Below are positions 54,537 to 64,000 of a stretch of DNA of 64,000 nt, piece by piece. This stretch comes from Acanthosepion esculentum. Taxonomy: Eukaryota > Mollusca > Cephalopoda > Sepiida > Sepiidae. The first letter of the stretch is position 1. Every line of letters starts with the position of its first letter. A program made the translations under genes and the position numbers. The notes beneath the pieces were generated by a model. It made no database searches. It was not told where the DNA came from and saw nothing but the letters and a program-made list of their open reading frames with translations. The DNA lies in NCBI GenBank assembly GCA_964036315.1, contig OZ038498.1, forward strand, positions 12,151,839 through 12,215,838, written 5' to 3'.

Positions 54537-55379
54537 AGGGTGCGATGGGTAAATTATCACTGTTTTATATTTTTAATTTCATGTATGTACATTGTTTTTG
54601 ATTTTGTCGACTGCACAGTATAGTAGGCTTAGTTGGGCACGGTCTGTGAGAAAAAGAGCGCCATGATGCAATTCACTATGTCAGAAATTTGGAAATGCCA
54701 TGCTATACTGCTTGGCATTCACGCTGGAAGCTGCAATACAAACATTTCAGTGTGTTTGGTGTCAATCTGAGGGCAGTGGAGAGGATTTGGGAAGGGTCTA
54801 ATAATGATTACGAAGGCACAGCAGCTTGGAAAGCTCACTCTGATTGTTCTGTTAAGAAGAGAACTCCCAAATTCATTGGCGTGAGCCTTCAGACTCTACA
54901 CGGAGGCTTACATCAACTGCTTTAAGGAGGTGGTGCTGCTATGGGTCAAGAGGGGGGCTGCTAGAAGACCTATGCACCATACTACACAAGCAAGAGAACC
55001 CAGTCATAGCTGTTAGATAATTACTGTGAGCACATCACCCCTTACATCTGGTCACCTAACACCCCAGACTGCAACACCTTGATTATTATGTGTGGGGTGC
55101 AGTTGAGCAAGAGACTAACGAAATGTTTTGTAACACTAAAGATGAACTGAAGGATTATGGCAATATTCACCAACTTGAACAAAGAGACTGTCAAGAAAAA
55201 TTACAGGAGATTCTGAAGTTGTCTGGAGGCCGTAGTTGAAGCTAATAAAGATCTTATTGAACAAGGTTACTCTTTAATATTTCAAGATATTTTTGTAATT
55301 TTATTAAATATTAAAATGAGATGTCAGTATTATTTTCATTTTTGCATCATTTAGATGGCAATTTATCCATCACACCCTG
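54537..55379 (+). mobile_element. Mariner-like element, decayed
   Basis: Left end AGGGTGCGATGGGTAAATT and right end, reverse complemented, AGGGTGTGATGGATAAATT. Flanking ATAGAT/ATAGAC extends the symmetry outward. 843 bp long. Translated remnants in shifted frames include HITPYIWSPNTPDCNTL and KETVKKNYRRF..LEAVVEANKDLIE, typical of the C terminus of Tc1/mariner transposases. Many stops. Its 3' terminal segment is the unit of the minisatellite that follows. Confidence 0.75.
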
Positions 55380-56766
55380 TCTATCTGTTAAAATAAGATG
55401 TCAGTGTTATTTTCATTTTTGCATCATTTAGATGGCAATTTATCCATCACACCCTGTCTATCTGTTAAAATAAGATGTCAGTGTTATTTTCATTTTTGCA
55501 TCATTTAGATGGCAATTTATCCATCACACCCTGTCTATCTGTTAAAATGAGATGTCAGTGTTATTTTCATTTTTGCATCATTTAGATGGCAATTTATCCA
55601 TCACACCCTGTCTATCTGTTAAAATAAGATGTCAGTGTTATTTTCATTTTTGCATCATTTAGATGGCAATTTATCCATCACACCCTGTCTATCTGTTAAA
55701 ATGAGATGTCAGTGTTATTTTCATTTTTGCATCATTTAGATGGCAATTTATCCATCACACCCTGTCTATCTGTTAAAATAAGATGTCAGTGTTATTTTCA
55801 TTTTTGCATCATTTAGATGGCAATTTATCCATCACACCCTGTCTATCTGTTAAAATGAGATGTCAGTGTTATTTTCATTTTTGCATCATTTAGATGGCAA
55901 TTTATCCATCACACCCTGTCTATCTGTTAAAATGAGATGTCAGTGTTATTTTCATTTTTGCATCATTTAGATGGCAATTTATCCATCACACCCTGTCTAT
56001 CTGTTAAAATAAGATGTCAGTGTTATTTTCATTTTTGCATCATTTAGATGGCAATTTATCCATCACACCCTGTCTATCTGTTAAAATAAGATGTCAGTGT
56101 TATTTTCATTTTTGCATCATTTAGATGGCAATTTATCCATCACACCCTGTCTATCTGTTAAAATAAGATGTCAGTGTTATTTTCATTTTTGCATCATTTA
56201 GATGGCAATTTATCCATCACACCCTGTCTATCTGTTAAAATGAGATGTCAGTGTTATTTTCATTTTTGCATCATTTAGATGGCAATTTATCCATCACACC
56301 CTGTCTATCTGTTAAAATAAGATGTCAGTGTTATTTTCATTTTTGCATCATTTAGATGGCAATTTATCCATCACACCCTGTCTATCTGTTAAAATAAGAT
56401 GTCAGTGTTATTTTCATTTTTGCATCATTTAGATGGCAATTTATCCATCACACCCTGTCTATCTGTTAAAATAAGATGTCAGTGTTATTTTCATTTTTGC
56501 ATCATTTAGATGGCAATTTATCCATCACACCCTGTCTATCTGTTAAAATAAGATGTCAGTGTTATTTTCATTTTTGCATCATTTAGATGGCAATTTATCC
56601 ATCACACCCTGTCTATCTGTTAAAATAAGATGTCAGTGTTATTTTCATTTTTGCATCATTTAGATGGCAATTTATCCATCACACCCTGTCTATCTGTTAA
56701 AATAAGATGTCAGTGTTATTTTCATTTTTGCATCATTTAGATGGCAATTTATCCATCACACCCTGT
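55311..56766 (+). repeat. 77-bp minisatellite, 19 units, derived from the mariner 3' end
   Basis: Units start TTAAAAT(A/G)AGATGTCAG and end CATCACACCCTGTCTATCTG. The register is exact from 55311 (first, inside the transposon) to 56697 (last, lacking about 7 bp). Units are near identical except for A/G at base 8. Each unit holds the transposon 3' inverted end plus 8-9 bp of flank. Confidence 0.97.
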
Positions 56767-56774
56767 ATATAAAT

Positions 56775-57629
56775 AATTCCAAAAGGAAAACTTTTCTTTA
56801 CCAATGAATTTCAACCCTTGGCGGACTTTATCAAGGAAAATGTATTGATTTTATTTTACGACTTGTATTTATAAACAAATAAAGTGGAGTAAACATATCA
56901 AGTTTTCAAATTTAAGAACACTCTAAAATATTCTTAAAGCTGTGTAAGGAAAGGTAAACTATGGATGAAACTAAGTGGGTTAATTTATTGTCTATAAAAA
57001 CAAAAATGCTGAATTTTTATTTATATATTTATTTTTTAATGTAATTTTTTTATTTGTATAAATTATTTATTTTAAATATTTAAGAGTCTTCAGTTAACCA
57101 TTTTGTTTTAATTTTAGAGAAATGATGTTTATGTGTGTTTGCTTGGGAAAGGAGTTTTTCCATTAAGAAAGGAGATATTTGAAAAAAATAATTACATTAA
57201 AATATATATAATGTAAAAATTCACCAATAGCATTTATTTACTTTCATTTATTAGATGATAAATTACATCACTTAGCATCTTCCATAGTTTATGTTTCCTT
57301 CCCAGCTTTAAGAATATTTTAGAGCATTCTTAAATTAAATAATTTGAAAACTTAACAATATTTTTCCTCTACTTTATTTATGTCTATAAGTTGCAAACTA
57401 AAATCTCTGCATTTACCTTGATAGTCCCCTAGGAAGCATTGGGAAAGTAAAAGTTTTTTCTTTATTTACATTGCCTACAGATATATTTCATTTACATCTG
57501 AAGTTTTTTACACACACACACACGGGGTGGCTGTCAACTCGCAAAGTAGGTATGACTATCACTGACATGTCCAGCCCTTCTCTTAAACTCCCCGCCCGCA
57601 ACACTGCATTCATCAGTTGTATGAATGAC

Positions 57630-57685
<56 letters not shown>

Positions 57686-58300
57686 ATTTATAATATTATA
57701 ATACTTAATAAAAACTACACATCATTAAGTTTCTAAATAATGAATAGTTATTAAACCATAGACAGGAGTTAACAGTTTTTTGCCGACATCAACAAATTTT
57801 CGCATTAAATAATTAGCATAAAAAAAATTAGATAAATAAATAAATTCCATAGTTTAATAAAAGTCTTAAAGGTTTAGCTCAATCATGAAATAGAAAAACC
57901 CTTTGTGAAGTCGTCAAAAAAACAAATTGTAGTTCAGTGCAACGCGTTTATATGAAACAGCCATTTGAATAAACAAATAAATAAGGAGATTAATAGATAA
58001 ATAATATAATATAAAATAAAACAAAATCCTCTCGACACTTAACGACTTGCTGTCGCACCACGAACTATCTTTCGCTTTAAACTAACGAGACGGTGACCGC
58101 CACCATCAGCTTTGGAATAGATACACCACCCTGCCACGGCATAAACTTTCCGAAGGTGACTGATCTGTAGATAAGAATTAACTGTTCGACCACCTAACCA
58201 ATATGGCCGACCCTAGACGTTTCCATAGTAATTAATGTTGCAAAGGACCATACTTATAAACACACGCAAACCACAAGATAGCTTATTCCTAAATTTTCGC
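56775..58300. other. Mostly non-coding, with a CpG-richer patch at 58020-58230
   Basis: 56775-57500 contains the weak exon candidate at 57118. 57519-57680 holds (CA)n, a short GC-rich segment and (TA)n. 58020-58230 has many CpGs and ACCAATATGGCCGACC, promoter-like, but no exon follows that I can support. Confidence 0.3.
57118..57211 (+). CDS. Weak candidate for RDM1-like exon 3
   Basis: A good acceptor (TTTTGTTTTAATTTTAG) is followed in the required phase 0 by an open frame of about 32 codons beginning RNDVYVCLLGKGVF, which could supply RRM strand 4 (human KVRLG). No convincing donor follows; GTAAAA at 57212 is poor. Chance is a serious alternative. Confidence 0.2.
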
Positions 58301-58412
58301 TTGAGGATGAAACGGGACTCGATACCTTAATTCAACTTAATTATAATAATTATATTGAGGGTTTCGGCTCTCGTTTTTGAAACATGAGAACTCTTATGTA
58401 GCGAAGGAATCA
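58295..58412 (-). repeat. Short palindromic repeat TTCGCT..AAGCGAA (copy 2)
   Basis: Minus strand CCTTCGCTACATAAG..CATGTTTCAAAAACGAGAGC..CCTCAAGCGAAAATTTAG, matching 8028-8140 in order. Confidence 0.6.
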
Positions 58413-58543
58413 TATTTTTTAAAAAATATTATAATATAAGCTCTACTTCTGTATGGAGCACTGTCTTTTTAAAAATAAAAACAAAAATACTAAAGAACTC
58501 CGGATTATTTACCTAACGTGTTCTTTCCTATTTTTCTGCGTAC

Positions 58544-58546
<3 letters not shown>

Positions 58547-58624
<78 letters not shown>
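58547..58624. repeat. (CA)33 microsatellite followed by (TA)n
   Basis: An uninterrupted run of about 33 CA units (58547-58612), then TATATATATA. Smaller CA/GT tracts: 1487-1508, 6669-6689, 57519-57534, 62155-62176. Confidence 0.97.
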
Positions 58625-58846
58625 AATCTGCCATGAATAGACAAAATTTAATTTTATTATTACCACTCATGATGATAATAAAAAGTAAAATTGAAAAACG
58701 GGCCTAGCTAACCGGTTTTAAACCTTGTTCAATGGAGATAAATCGAGGTTAATAAACAGAATTATCTAAAAAATGGACAAAGTGTATTGGAGGAAAAAAA
58801 TGTTTAAATGGTAATTAGTTGGAGGACTAATAGAAAGTCCTTCTGT

Positions 58847-59308
58847 TTACATAGAGGAGGCTTCAATGATAGAATATAGATGGCCTCCAACACTTTTAAG
58901 TGGTAATCCGATGCTAAGGATGGTAAATGAGTCCGCACTGAAACTAGTAGCACAACTATGGCTATTTATTAGGTATTCTGCGATGGAAGACCCGTATGTA
59001 TTGGTCAGAATGTCTGAAGGAGTGTACATAAGATTACGGATTTTTGTTGGAACGTGTTGCTTTATTCTGTCATGCAGACTTTGAGTCGTTCTCCCTATGT
59101 AGTACGAACCACAACTACATTAAAAGGAATAAATTAAAGAACTATTATGATGTGGAGGGAAAACGTCCTTATGCATGGATGGAAGGACAGGCTTGGCAGA
59201 GAAAACTACACGAGTGTTAGTGGCAAAGTAACAATGTCGAACTGCCACAGAAACCTGCTTAGCATATCTATCACTGATATTACCTAGCCAAGGAAGGTGT
59301 AGGTCCAC
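58847..59308 (-). pseudogene. Penelope-like GIY-YIG endonuclease fragment
   Basis: The minus strand reads LPWLGNISDRYAKQV, then VFSAKPVLPSMHKDVFPPHHNSSLIYSF, a stop, then CSCGSYYIGRTTQSLHDRIKQH and VLTNTYGSSIAEYL-type sequence. The Y-x-x-G-R-T..R-I-K-x-H pattern is the endonuclease core of Penelope-like elements. One stop splits the domain. A different lineage from the copy at 30310, by sequence style. Confidence 0.78.
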
Positions 59309-59313
59309 AGGAC

Positions 59314-59349
<36 letters not shown>

Positions 59350-59352
<3 letters not shown>

Positions 59353-60611
59353 GGTTTGGACAAAATAATTGAAACACTTGTTAAATTCAAAGAAAATTTA
59401 TTTAATATGGAGTTGGTCCTCCTTTAGCCTCACATACAGCTTTAATATGTCTAGGAATGGAATCATACAGCTTTCAGACTTCATCCAGAGGAATTTTCAG
59501 TCATTCTTCCATTGACACCTTCTCCAGCTCTTTGACACGACAGTGAAGGATAGCAGCTCCTAACTTGTCGCTCCAAAATGCACCACAAATGTTCAATAAT
59601 ATTGATATCTGGAGATTGGGGAGGCCACTCTGTGTTCTAGCTCACTTTCATGCTCTTCATGCCAATTCTTAATCACTCGAGCGGTATGTATTGGAGCATT
59701 ATCGTCTTAGAAGATGCAGTCACCATCAGGGAATAAAGTCTGGGCCATTGAATGAACATGATCTCCCAAAATGTTCAGGTAATCTTTGCTGTTGATTCTA
59801 CCATGCAGGGCAACTATCGGACTGAGACATTTCCATGATATGGCGGCCCAAACTATCACTGATCCACCTCCATGCTTCACTGTTGGAAGAAGGCAGTCAG
59901 GGTTGAAAGCTTCTTTGGGCTGCCTCCACACATAAACTCGCCCTGAAATTGGGAAAAGAGAAAAACATTGACTTGTTTGAGAATATGACTTACTTCCATT
60001 GGTCTGAAGACCTGGCATTGTGATCTTTGCACCACTTCAACCTCTTTTGAATGTTGCGAGTGGAGAGAAGAGGTTTCCTCACAGCGGCTCTTCCATGATA
60101 TGCAGCCCTATGGAGCTCACAGCGAACAGTTTTAGTAGAAACTGAACTATTCAGATGGTTCTTCAACTCAGCAGTCACTTTGGCCGCATTTGTCTGATGA
60201 TTTTTTGCCACATTTCGTTTCAATACACGTCAGTCCCTGTCAGTAAGTTTGCAAGTCCGGCCCAAATTGCTACAGTTGCTAGAGGTTTTGCCCTTGTTTC
60301 TTGAATTGAATCATAGTTCTTGATATGGTAGCACTTGAAAAACCCAACAGTTCAGCAACCTTAGTGATCGAGGCTCCTGCCATGCGATCTCCAACAATTT
60401 GCCCTTTTTCAAACTCGGAGAGGTAACATATTTAGCTTAAATTTTACTAAATTCTAAAAATAAATAAGACAAAGACAGTAAATTAGATAAATAATTGTAT
60501 TTACAAGAGATATAAACTGCAATTACAAAATTTTTAGTAAAAGTTCTTAATAGGTCTTTGAAATATAGGAGTGGAATTTGCAACTGTTCCAATTATTTTG
60601 TCCAACCCCTG
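59350..60611 (-). mobile_element. Full-length Tc1 element with decayed transposase
   Basis: 1262 bp between TA dinucleotides, with inverted ends CAGGGTTTGGACAAAATAAT and CAGGGGTTGGACAAAATAAT. The minus strand reads a Tc1-like transposase from about 60430 to 59390: IVGDRMAGASITKVAELLGF (helix-turn-helix), KNHQTNAAKVTAEL (60223-59990), KHGGGSVIVWAAIS (59880-59840), FPDGDCIF then DDNAPIHTARV with the second catalytic Asp, and remnants of the final segment. There are several stops and frameshifts (for example a stop after DQWK and after GDCIF), so it is non-autonomous. Confidence 0.9.
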
Positions 60612-60674
<63 letters not shown>

Positions 60675-60689
60675 TGTAAGATGACAACT

Positions 60690-60790
60690 GGAAAAATAAA
60701 TCTTATTTCTTTGTCAACGCATTTCGTCTTCTGACCTTTTTAAGGCAAAAATGAAATTGAAACGATTTTGTTATCATAGTTACATTACAA
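60690..60790 (-). repeat. Dispersed repeat with GACGAAA..GCGTTGACAA core
   Basis: Minus strand GTAACTATGATAACAAAATCG..AAAAAGGTCAGAAGACGAAATGCGTTGAC. Related copies at 61640-61760 (-), 61765-61850 (+) and 62030-62140 (+), which share GTAACTATGGCTACAAAACA and CCTTGATGAAG. Confidence 0.6.
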
Positions 60791-60799
60791 AACTCACAC

Positions 60800-61100
60800 T
60801 CTTTTGGGTCCTTTTTGGATCTAACCAACGCCTTTATCCACTGTGCCATGTGTCCTTGAGGACATCTGTGTATGAATTTCTGGGTATTATAAACCTAATG
60901 TCTTCAGCAACCATTTTTACCAGTGCTCATATTGCAATTTTTGCTGTTATTACATATTTTTTAACAGAGCTCATATTGCAACTTTGTTGTTATTATCACT
61001 TTTCTCTGGCACTCCTTATTACTGGTTCCCATATAGTATTTATTTCTATGCTTGGTCAGCTTAGGAGATTTTTGTGGCCTAGCATATAAATATGGCGACA
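60800..61100 (-). repeat. Penelope 3' end plus tRNA-like module (copy C)
   Basis: On the minus strand: Penelope C terminus (SIEINTIWEPVI-like, near 61060-61010), GCAATATGAGC (twice), ATTAGGTTTATAATACCC, then TGGCACAGTGGATAA, a clear A box, near 60846-60832. Same order as at 31250-31520 and 62340-62650. Confidence 0.7.
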
Positions 61101-61199
61101 AAGATTAGGACAACAGTCCGAATAATGTAAATAATGTACATAATACCTTATCTCAGATATATAGACAAAATAATTGTAATAAGCTGAAACTTGAAGGAG

Positions 61200-61345
61200 A
61201 AATTCGCAGACAGTACTGTTTTGCTGTATCACAGCTCCTCAGTGCGACTAGACATCTGAATACTTCAAGCCCGGGTCGAAACCCAACCAATCAATCAGAG
61301 TTTCTACCACTGAGCTATCTTCATTCGACAGAATGAAACAGCTAA
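61200..61345 (-). repeat. Second tRNA-derived SINE family, best copy
   Basis: A box TAGCTCAGTGGTAGA (61317-61303) and B box GGTTTCGACCCGG (61283-61271) on the minus strand, followed by AGATGTCTAGTCGCACTGAGG and GCTGTGATACAGC. Other copies: 300-400 (-), 54425-54515 (+) and 63240-63370 (+). Confidence 0.75.
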
Positions 61346-61402
61346 ATCTAGCGTATTGTTTTTATGAATGTAAACAAATACCAATCAGCCGGAGTGCTCC
61401 AA

Positions 61403-61451
<49 letters not shown>

Positions 61452-61639
61452 GAAAAAACAACTGAAAAGTTGCAAATTAAAAAAAATTGAATTTTTTTTG
61501 TGAAAGTATTTATATTTTTTTATATATATATATTTGATATTTCAGATCGGCCTCGATCTTTCATCAGAAATAAATGTATTCAGAAGTTTGTTTACATTAA
61601 GTAGCATCAGTCGCAATATATACGAGTTAAATTCTGAAG

Positions 61640-61850
61640 ATAAGACAAATTGGTTTAAAAAATGACAATTGGAAATAATTCTAAGTACTTGTTGATGCGT
61701 TTCGTCTTCCAACTTTATCAAGGCAAGCAATGAAAGTGAAATGTTTTGTAGCCATAGTTACATCAAATTGCTTGCCTTGATGAAGCTGGAAAATGAAATG
61801 CGTTAACAAGAACTAAGGATTTTTTTTTCACTTGTCATTTTTTTAAACCA
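61640..61850. repeat. Inverted pair of the GACGAAACGCAT repeat
   Basis: The two arms, read outward from about 61762, both contain TGCTTGCCTTGAT(A/G)AAG, a GAAACGCAT/GAAATGCGT element, CAATTGTCATTTTTTAAACC and AATTTGTCTTCAG. Confidence 0.6.
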
Positions 61851-62138
61851 ATTTGTCTTCAGAAATATTCTGGGAAATTTAACTATATTGTCAATATGGA
61901 AAACAAAAAACAAACTCTTAGTCAAAAGGAAGTTACCAATATCCAGAAAGAGATGCATAAGACTTTGCTTGTCTATGCTTAGCTGGCTAAGCATCGGCAA
62001 GCGGCTCTTTTTTTAAATTTTGGATTTGCTGTAACTATGGCTACAAAACATTTTGCTTCATTGCTTGCCTTCATGAAGTCAGAATATGAAACGCATTGGC
62101 AAGAACTAAGAATTTTTCCCAATTGTCATTCTTTAAAC

Positions 62139-62169
<31 letters not shown>

Positions 62170-62174
<5 letters not shown>

Positions 62175-62340
62175 TATTTACATTGTTTGGACTGTTGTCC
62201 TCATCTTTATTACCATATTCATGACTTTTCGGTCGTATATTCCAGCCTTCTTCAGGTGATATGTGTTTTAATTTCATAACAAACCCTTTATTTAGTTCAC
62301 AGGGTTAGGTTGTTATAATTCTACATGCCATGCCTTTTTT
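62170..62340 (-). repeat. SINE tail fragment (copy F)
   Basis: Minus strand reads ATAAAGGGTTTGTTATG, then CACCTGAAGAAGGCTGG..ACCGAAAAGTC. It abuts copy B head to head, with a (TA)/(CA) microsatellite at 62139-62176. Confidence 0.65.
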
Positions 62341-62730
62341 GTGGGATGAAGTTGAAATAATAGAGAACATCACTGGAAAATATGAAGACTTAAAGAATCA
62401 CCGCATATGCTAGGCCACAAAAATCACCTAAGCCAGCTAAGCATCGACAAGAATACAATATGAGAATTATTAAACAGGGAGCTAGAGAAAAACAACAATA
62501 ATGAAAAATTGTAATATGAGCTCAGATAAAAAAAAAAAATTATTACTGAGATGTTAGGTTTATAAGTCCCAAAAATTCACTCACTGATGTCCCCAAGGTT
62601 GAGTAATCCAAAAAGTGACTTGATCCAAAGAGTTGTGAGTTCAGTACCTAGACTCAGCACTGATGAACAAAAAAAAACTTAGAGTGTTGAGTTACTAAAG
62701 GGAATTAACTGAAACTAGAATTAGTATGGA
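62340..62730 (+). repeat. Penelope 3' end plus tRNA-like module (copy B)
   Basis: GGGATGAAGTTGAAATAAT and GCTAGGCCACAAAAATC (Penelope C-terminal region), TAATATGAGCTC, GTTAGGTTTATAAGTCCC, a damaged A-box region, and GTGAGTTCAGTACC in B-box position (62635-62648). Confidence 0.7.
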
Positions 62731-62739
62731 GGTACCGTG

Positions 62740-63140
62740 GAGGTACCGTGAAGTAATGGATAGCAGCTCGGATTGAGGAATCGAAAAGCCGAGTTCGAAT
62801 TCCAGTCGGATCCATTACATTCGCTTACGGGCTAATACTCTTCGGAAAGGTATGAATCCTCTTCTCCCCCATCCCAGCATTGGGTAAATATCAAGACATA
62901 CTGGGTTCTATAGTCTTGGTTGGCAACCAGTCTAGGAGAAGGAAAAACTCTGAATTTAAAACCAGCCTGGCGAGGGTTTGTCTCCGTCAGGCTATCTTGC
63001 CCAAGAAACACCAATTTTACTGTGGCTGCAGTACACATGGTGCCCCTATGACTCCTACGAGTCACGGGATAAAAAAAAGAATCCGAACAATGTACCACCG
63101 TGGACTAAATAAAGGGTTCGGTTCAAAATTCCAACAGATT
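62740..63140 (+). repeat. tRNA-Arg-like SINE
   Basis: Head GTACCGTGAAGTAATGGATAG..CGGATTG with B box GTTCGAATTCC (62793-62803), resembling tRNA-Arg. The body contains CAGCATTGGGTAAATA..TTGGCAACCAGTCTA and it ends in the sequence GGGTTCGGTTCAAAATTCC shared with the other SINE family. Not a functional tRNA: stems are imperfect and the body continues. Confidence 0.7.
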
Positions 63141-63239
63141 TATGTTTTTGTTTTAATCTCCCATAATAATTTTAATCTCCTGGCATTTGTATACATCCTG
63201 TATATAATACATTAAAAATTTCCTTTTCTCTGCCGTGCA

Positions 63240-63394
63240 TTGATAGCTTTGGGGTAGAATCTCTGACTGCTGCCAAATTGGTTGAGTTTTGATCCCAGCT
63301 TGAAGGAATTAGATGTCTAGCCAGACTGATGAGCTGTGATACAACGAAACAAGCTTGTATATGGATGATTATATATATATATATATATATATAT
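63240..63394 (+). repeat. Copy of the second SINE family with (AT)n tail
   Basis: Head GATAGCTTTGGGGTAGAATC, B-box-like GTTTTGATCCCAG, GATGAGCTGTGATACAACG and GGATGATTATATAT. The same tail-to-(AT)n junction as at 54504. Confidence 0.65.
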
Positions 63395-63419
63395 TATAAA
63401 TTGATTTAAAATATGGGTT

Positions 63420-63530
63420 TTTCGCTACACATTGATAACCATGTTTCAGAAATGGAAGCTAAAGCTTTCGAATTTAATTTTGTTATTAAACCAAAGACAT
63501 TAGTTCCATTTCCTCGTCAAGCGAATTTTG
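63420..63530 (+). repeat. Short palindromic repeat TTCGCT..AAGCGAA (copy 3)
   Basis: TTTCGCTACACATTG..CATGTTTCAGAAATGGAAGC..CGTCAAGCGAATTTTGGAG. Placed next to (AT)n at 63370-63393, like copy 1. Confidence 0.65.
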
Positions 63531-63544
63531 GAGTAACTTATTTT

Positions 63545-64000
63545 TTTAAATTTACGGTTATTAAAGGCATGGCAAAGATTCATAATTGAGGGTTTCCAAG
63601 GATACCGAGAAATCCATTCATCTAGACAAGGGGTGGTAGGGGTTCAATTTTTTAATTTTCATTGTATCAGTTAATAGTTACATTCGAAAGCGGGGTTATG
63701 TTTAGGGATGGGTAGGGATGTATTTTTCAACAAATTCTGACATCCGCTAAATGCAGGTCTGGGTTTTTTTGGGTTTTTTTTAAATTTTATTTTTAACGGC
63801 AAAAATTCTTACGGTGTTTTTTCTATTTGTATATTTAAAGATTTTGAGGGACTGTTTAGGCTAGATATGTTTTAACCACATTTCTAAAAAATTATTTTTA
63901 ATATTTATTATACTATATTTCTTTTTAAAACCAAGTAAATGTATTAGAATTACTTACAGTATGTAAAATTATTTTTTCTTAGCGAGTATAAGTATGTATA
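63545..64000. other. No gene seen, 63545-64000
   Basis: AT-rich with T runs; no coding signal or repeat family recognised. Confidence 0.4.

Noticed and set aside
55311..56766. Regular 77-bp repeats resembling a CRISPR array
   Set aside because: There are no unique spacers, units are contiguous, the unit is a transposon end, and the genome is eukaryotic.
62748..62825. A tRNA-Arg gene
   Set aside because: Acceptor and D-arm pairing are poor, and the sequence runs into a repeated SINE body found again at 11560-11780.

Overview
The window is eukaryotic (animal) nuclear DNA. It is AT-rich and made mostly of introns, microsatellites and transposable elements. Two host genes can be read from their exons, with GT..AG junctions and preserved reading phase. 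On the minus strand is a complete four-exon VCPKMT/METTL21D-type lysine methyltransferase (15530-28003). On the plus strand are the first two coding exons of an RDM1-like RAD52-motif RNA-binding protein (38139-53593, continuing beyond). The long introns, tRNA-derived SINEs, Penelope-like elements, a CsRn1-type Ty3/gypsy element and many palindrome/(AT)n repeats suggest a lophotrochozoan, probably a mollusc and possibly a cephalopod. That placement is inference; nothing here fixes the species.

Layout. 1-8160 holds dispersed repeats, an inverted cluster of Penelope-like fragments, AT-rich repeats and two strong hairpins. 8380-10710 is a decayed hAT transposase related to the one inside vertebrate GTF2IRD2. 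11560-12457 holds a SINE body and a deleted Tc1 copy. 15398-28053 is the VCPKMT locus: a dispersed repeat sits in intron 3, and a 5'-truncated LINE plus AT-rich repeats sit in intron 1. 28850-31745 holds SINE/Penelope material, including a degenerate Penelope reverse transcriptase with a GIY-YIG remnant. 32-38 kb is AT-rich flank. 38139 onward is the RDM1-like gene.

RDM1 intron 1 (14.9 kb) contains a nested set of insertions. A mariner-type inverted-repeat element (38807-49882) is split by a pogo-like inverted-repeat element (38865-49734), which is itself split by a tandem gypsy array (39123-49518). The array has three 720-bp LTRs and two internal regions at an exact 4838-bp period and carries intact gag and pol frames. 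Downstream of exon 2 lie a nested palindrome of about 650 bp, a mariner-like element whose 3' end has expanded into a 19-copy 77-bp minisatellite, a Penelope endonuclease fragment, a full-length decayed Tc1 element and several SINE copies.

The most notable structures are: the Penelope 3' end that is repeatedly joined to a tRNA-like module and a tail with a hammerhead-ribozyme-like core; the minisatellite born from a transposon end; the nested palindrome and the 53-bp-arm hairpin; and the identical gypsy tandem enclosed by one target-site duplication.
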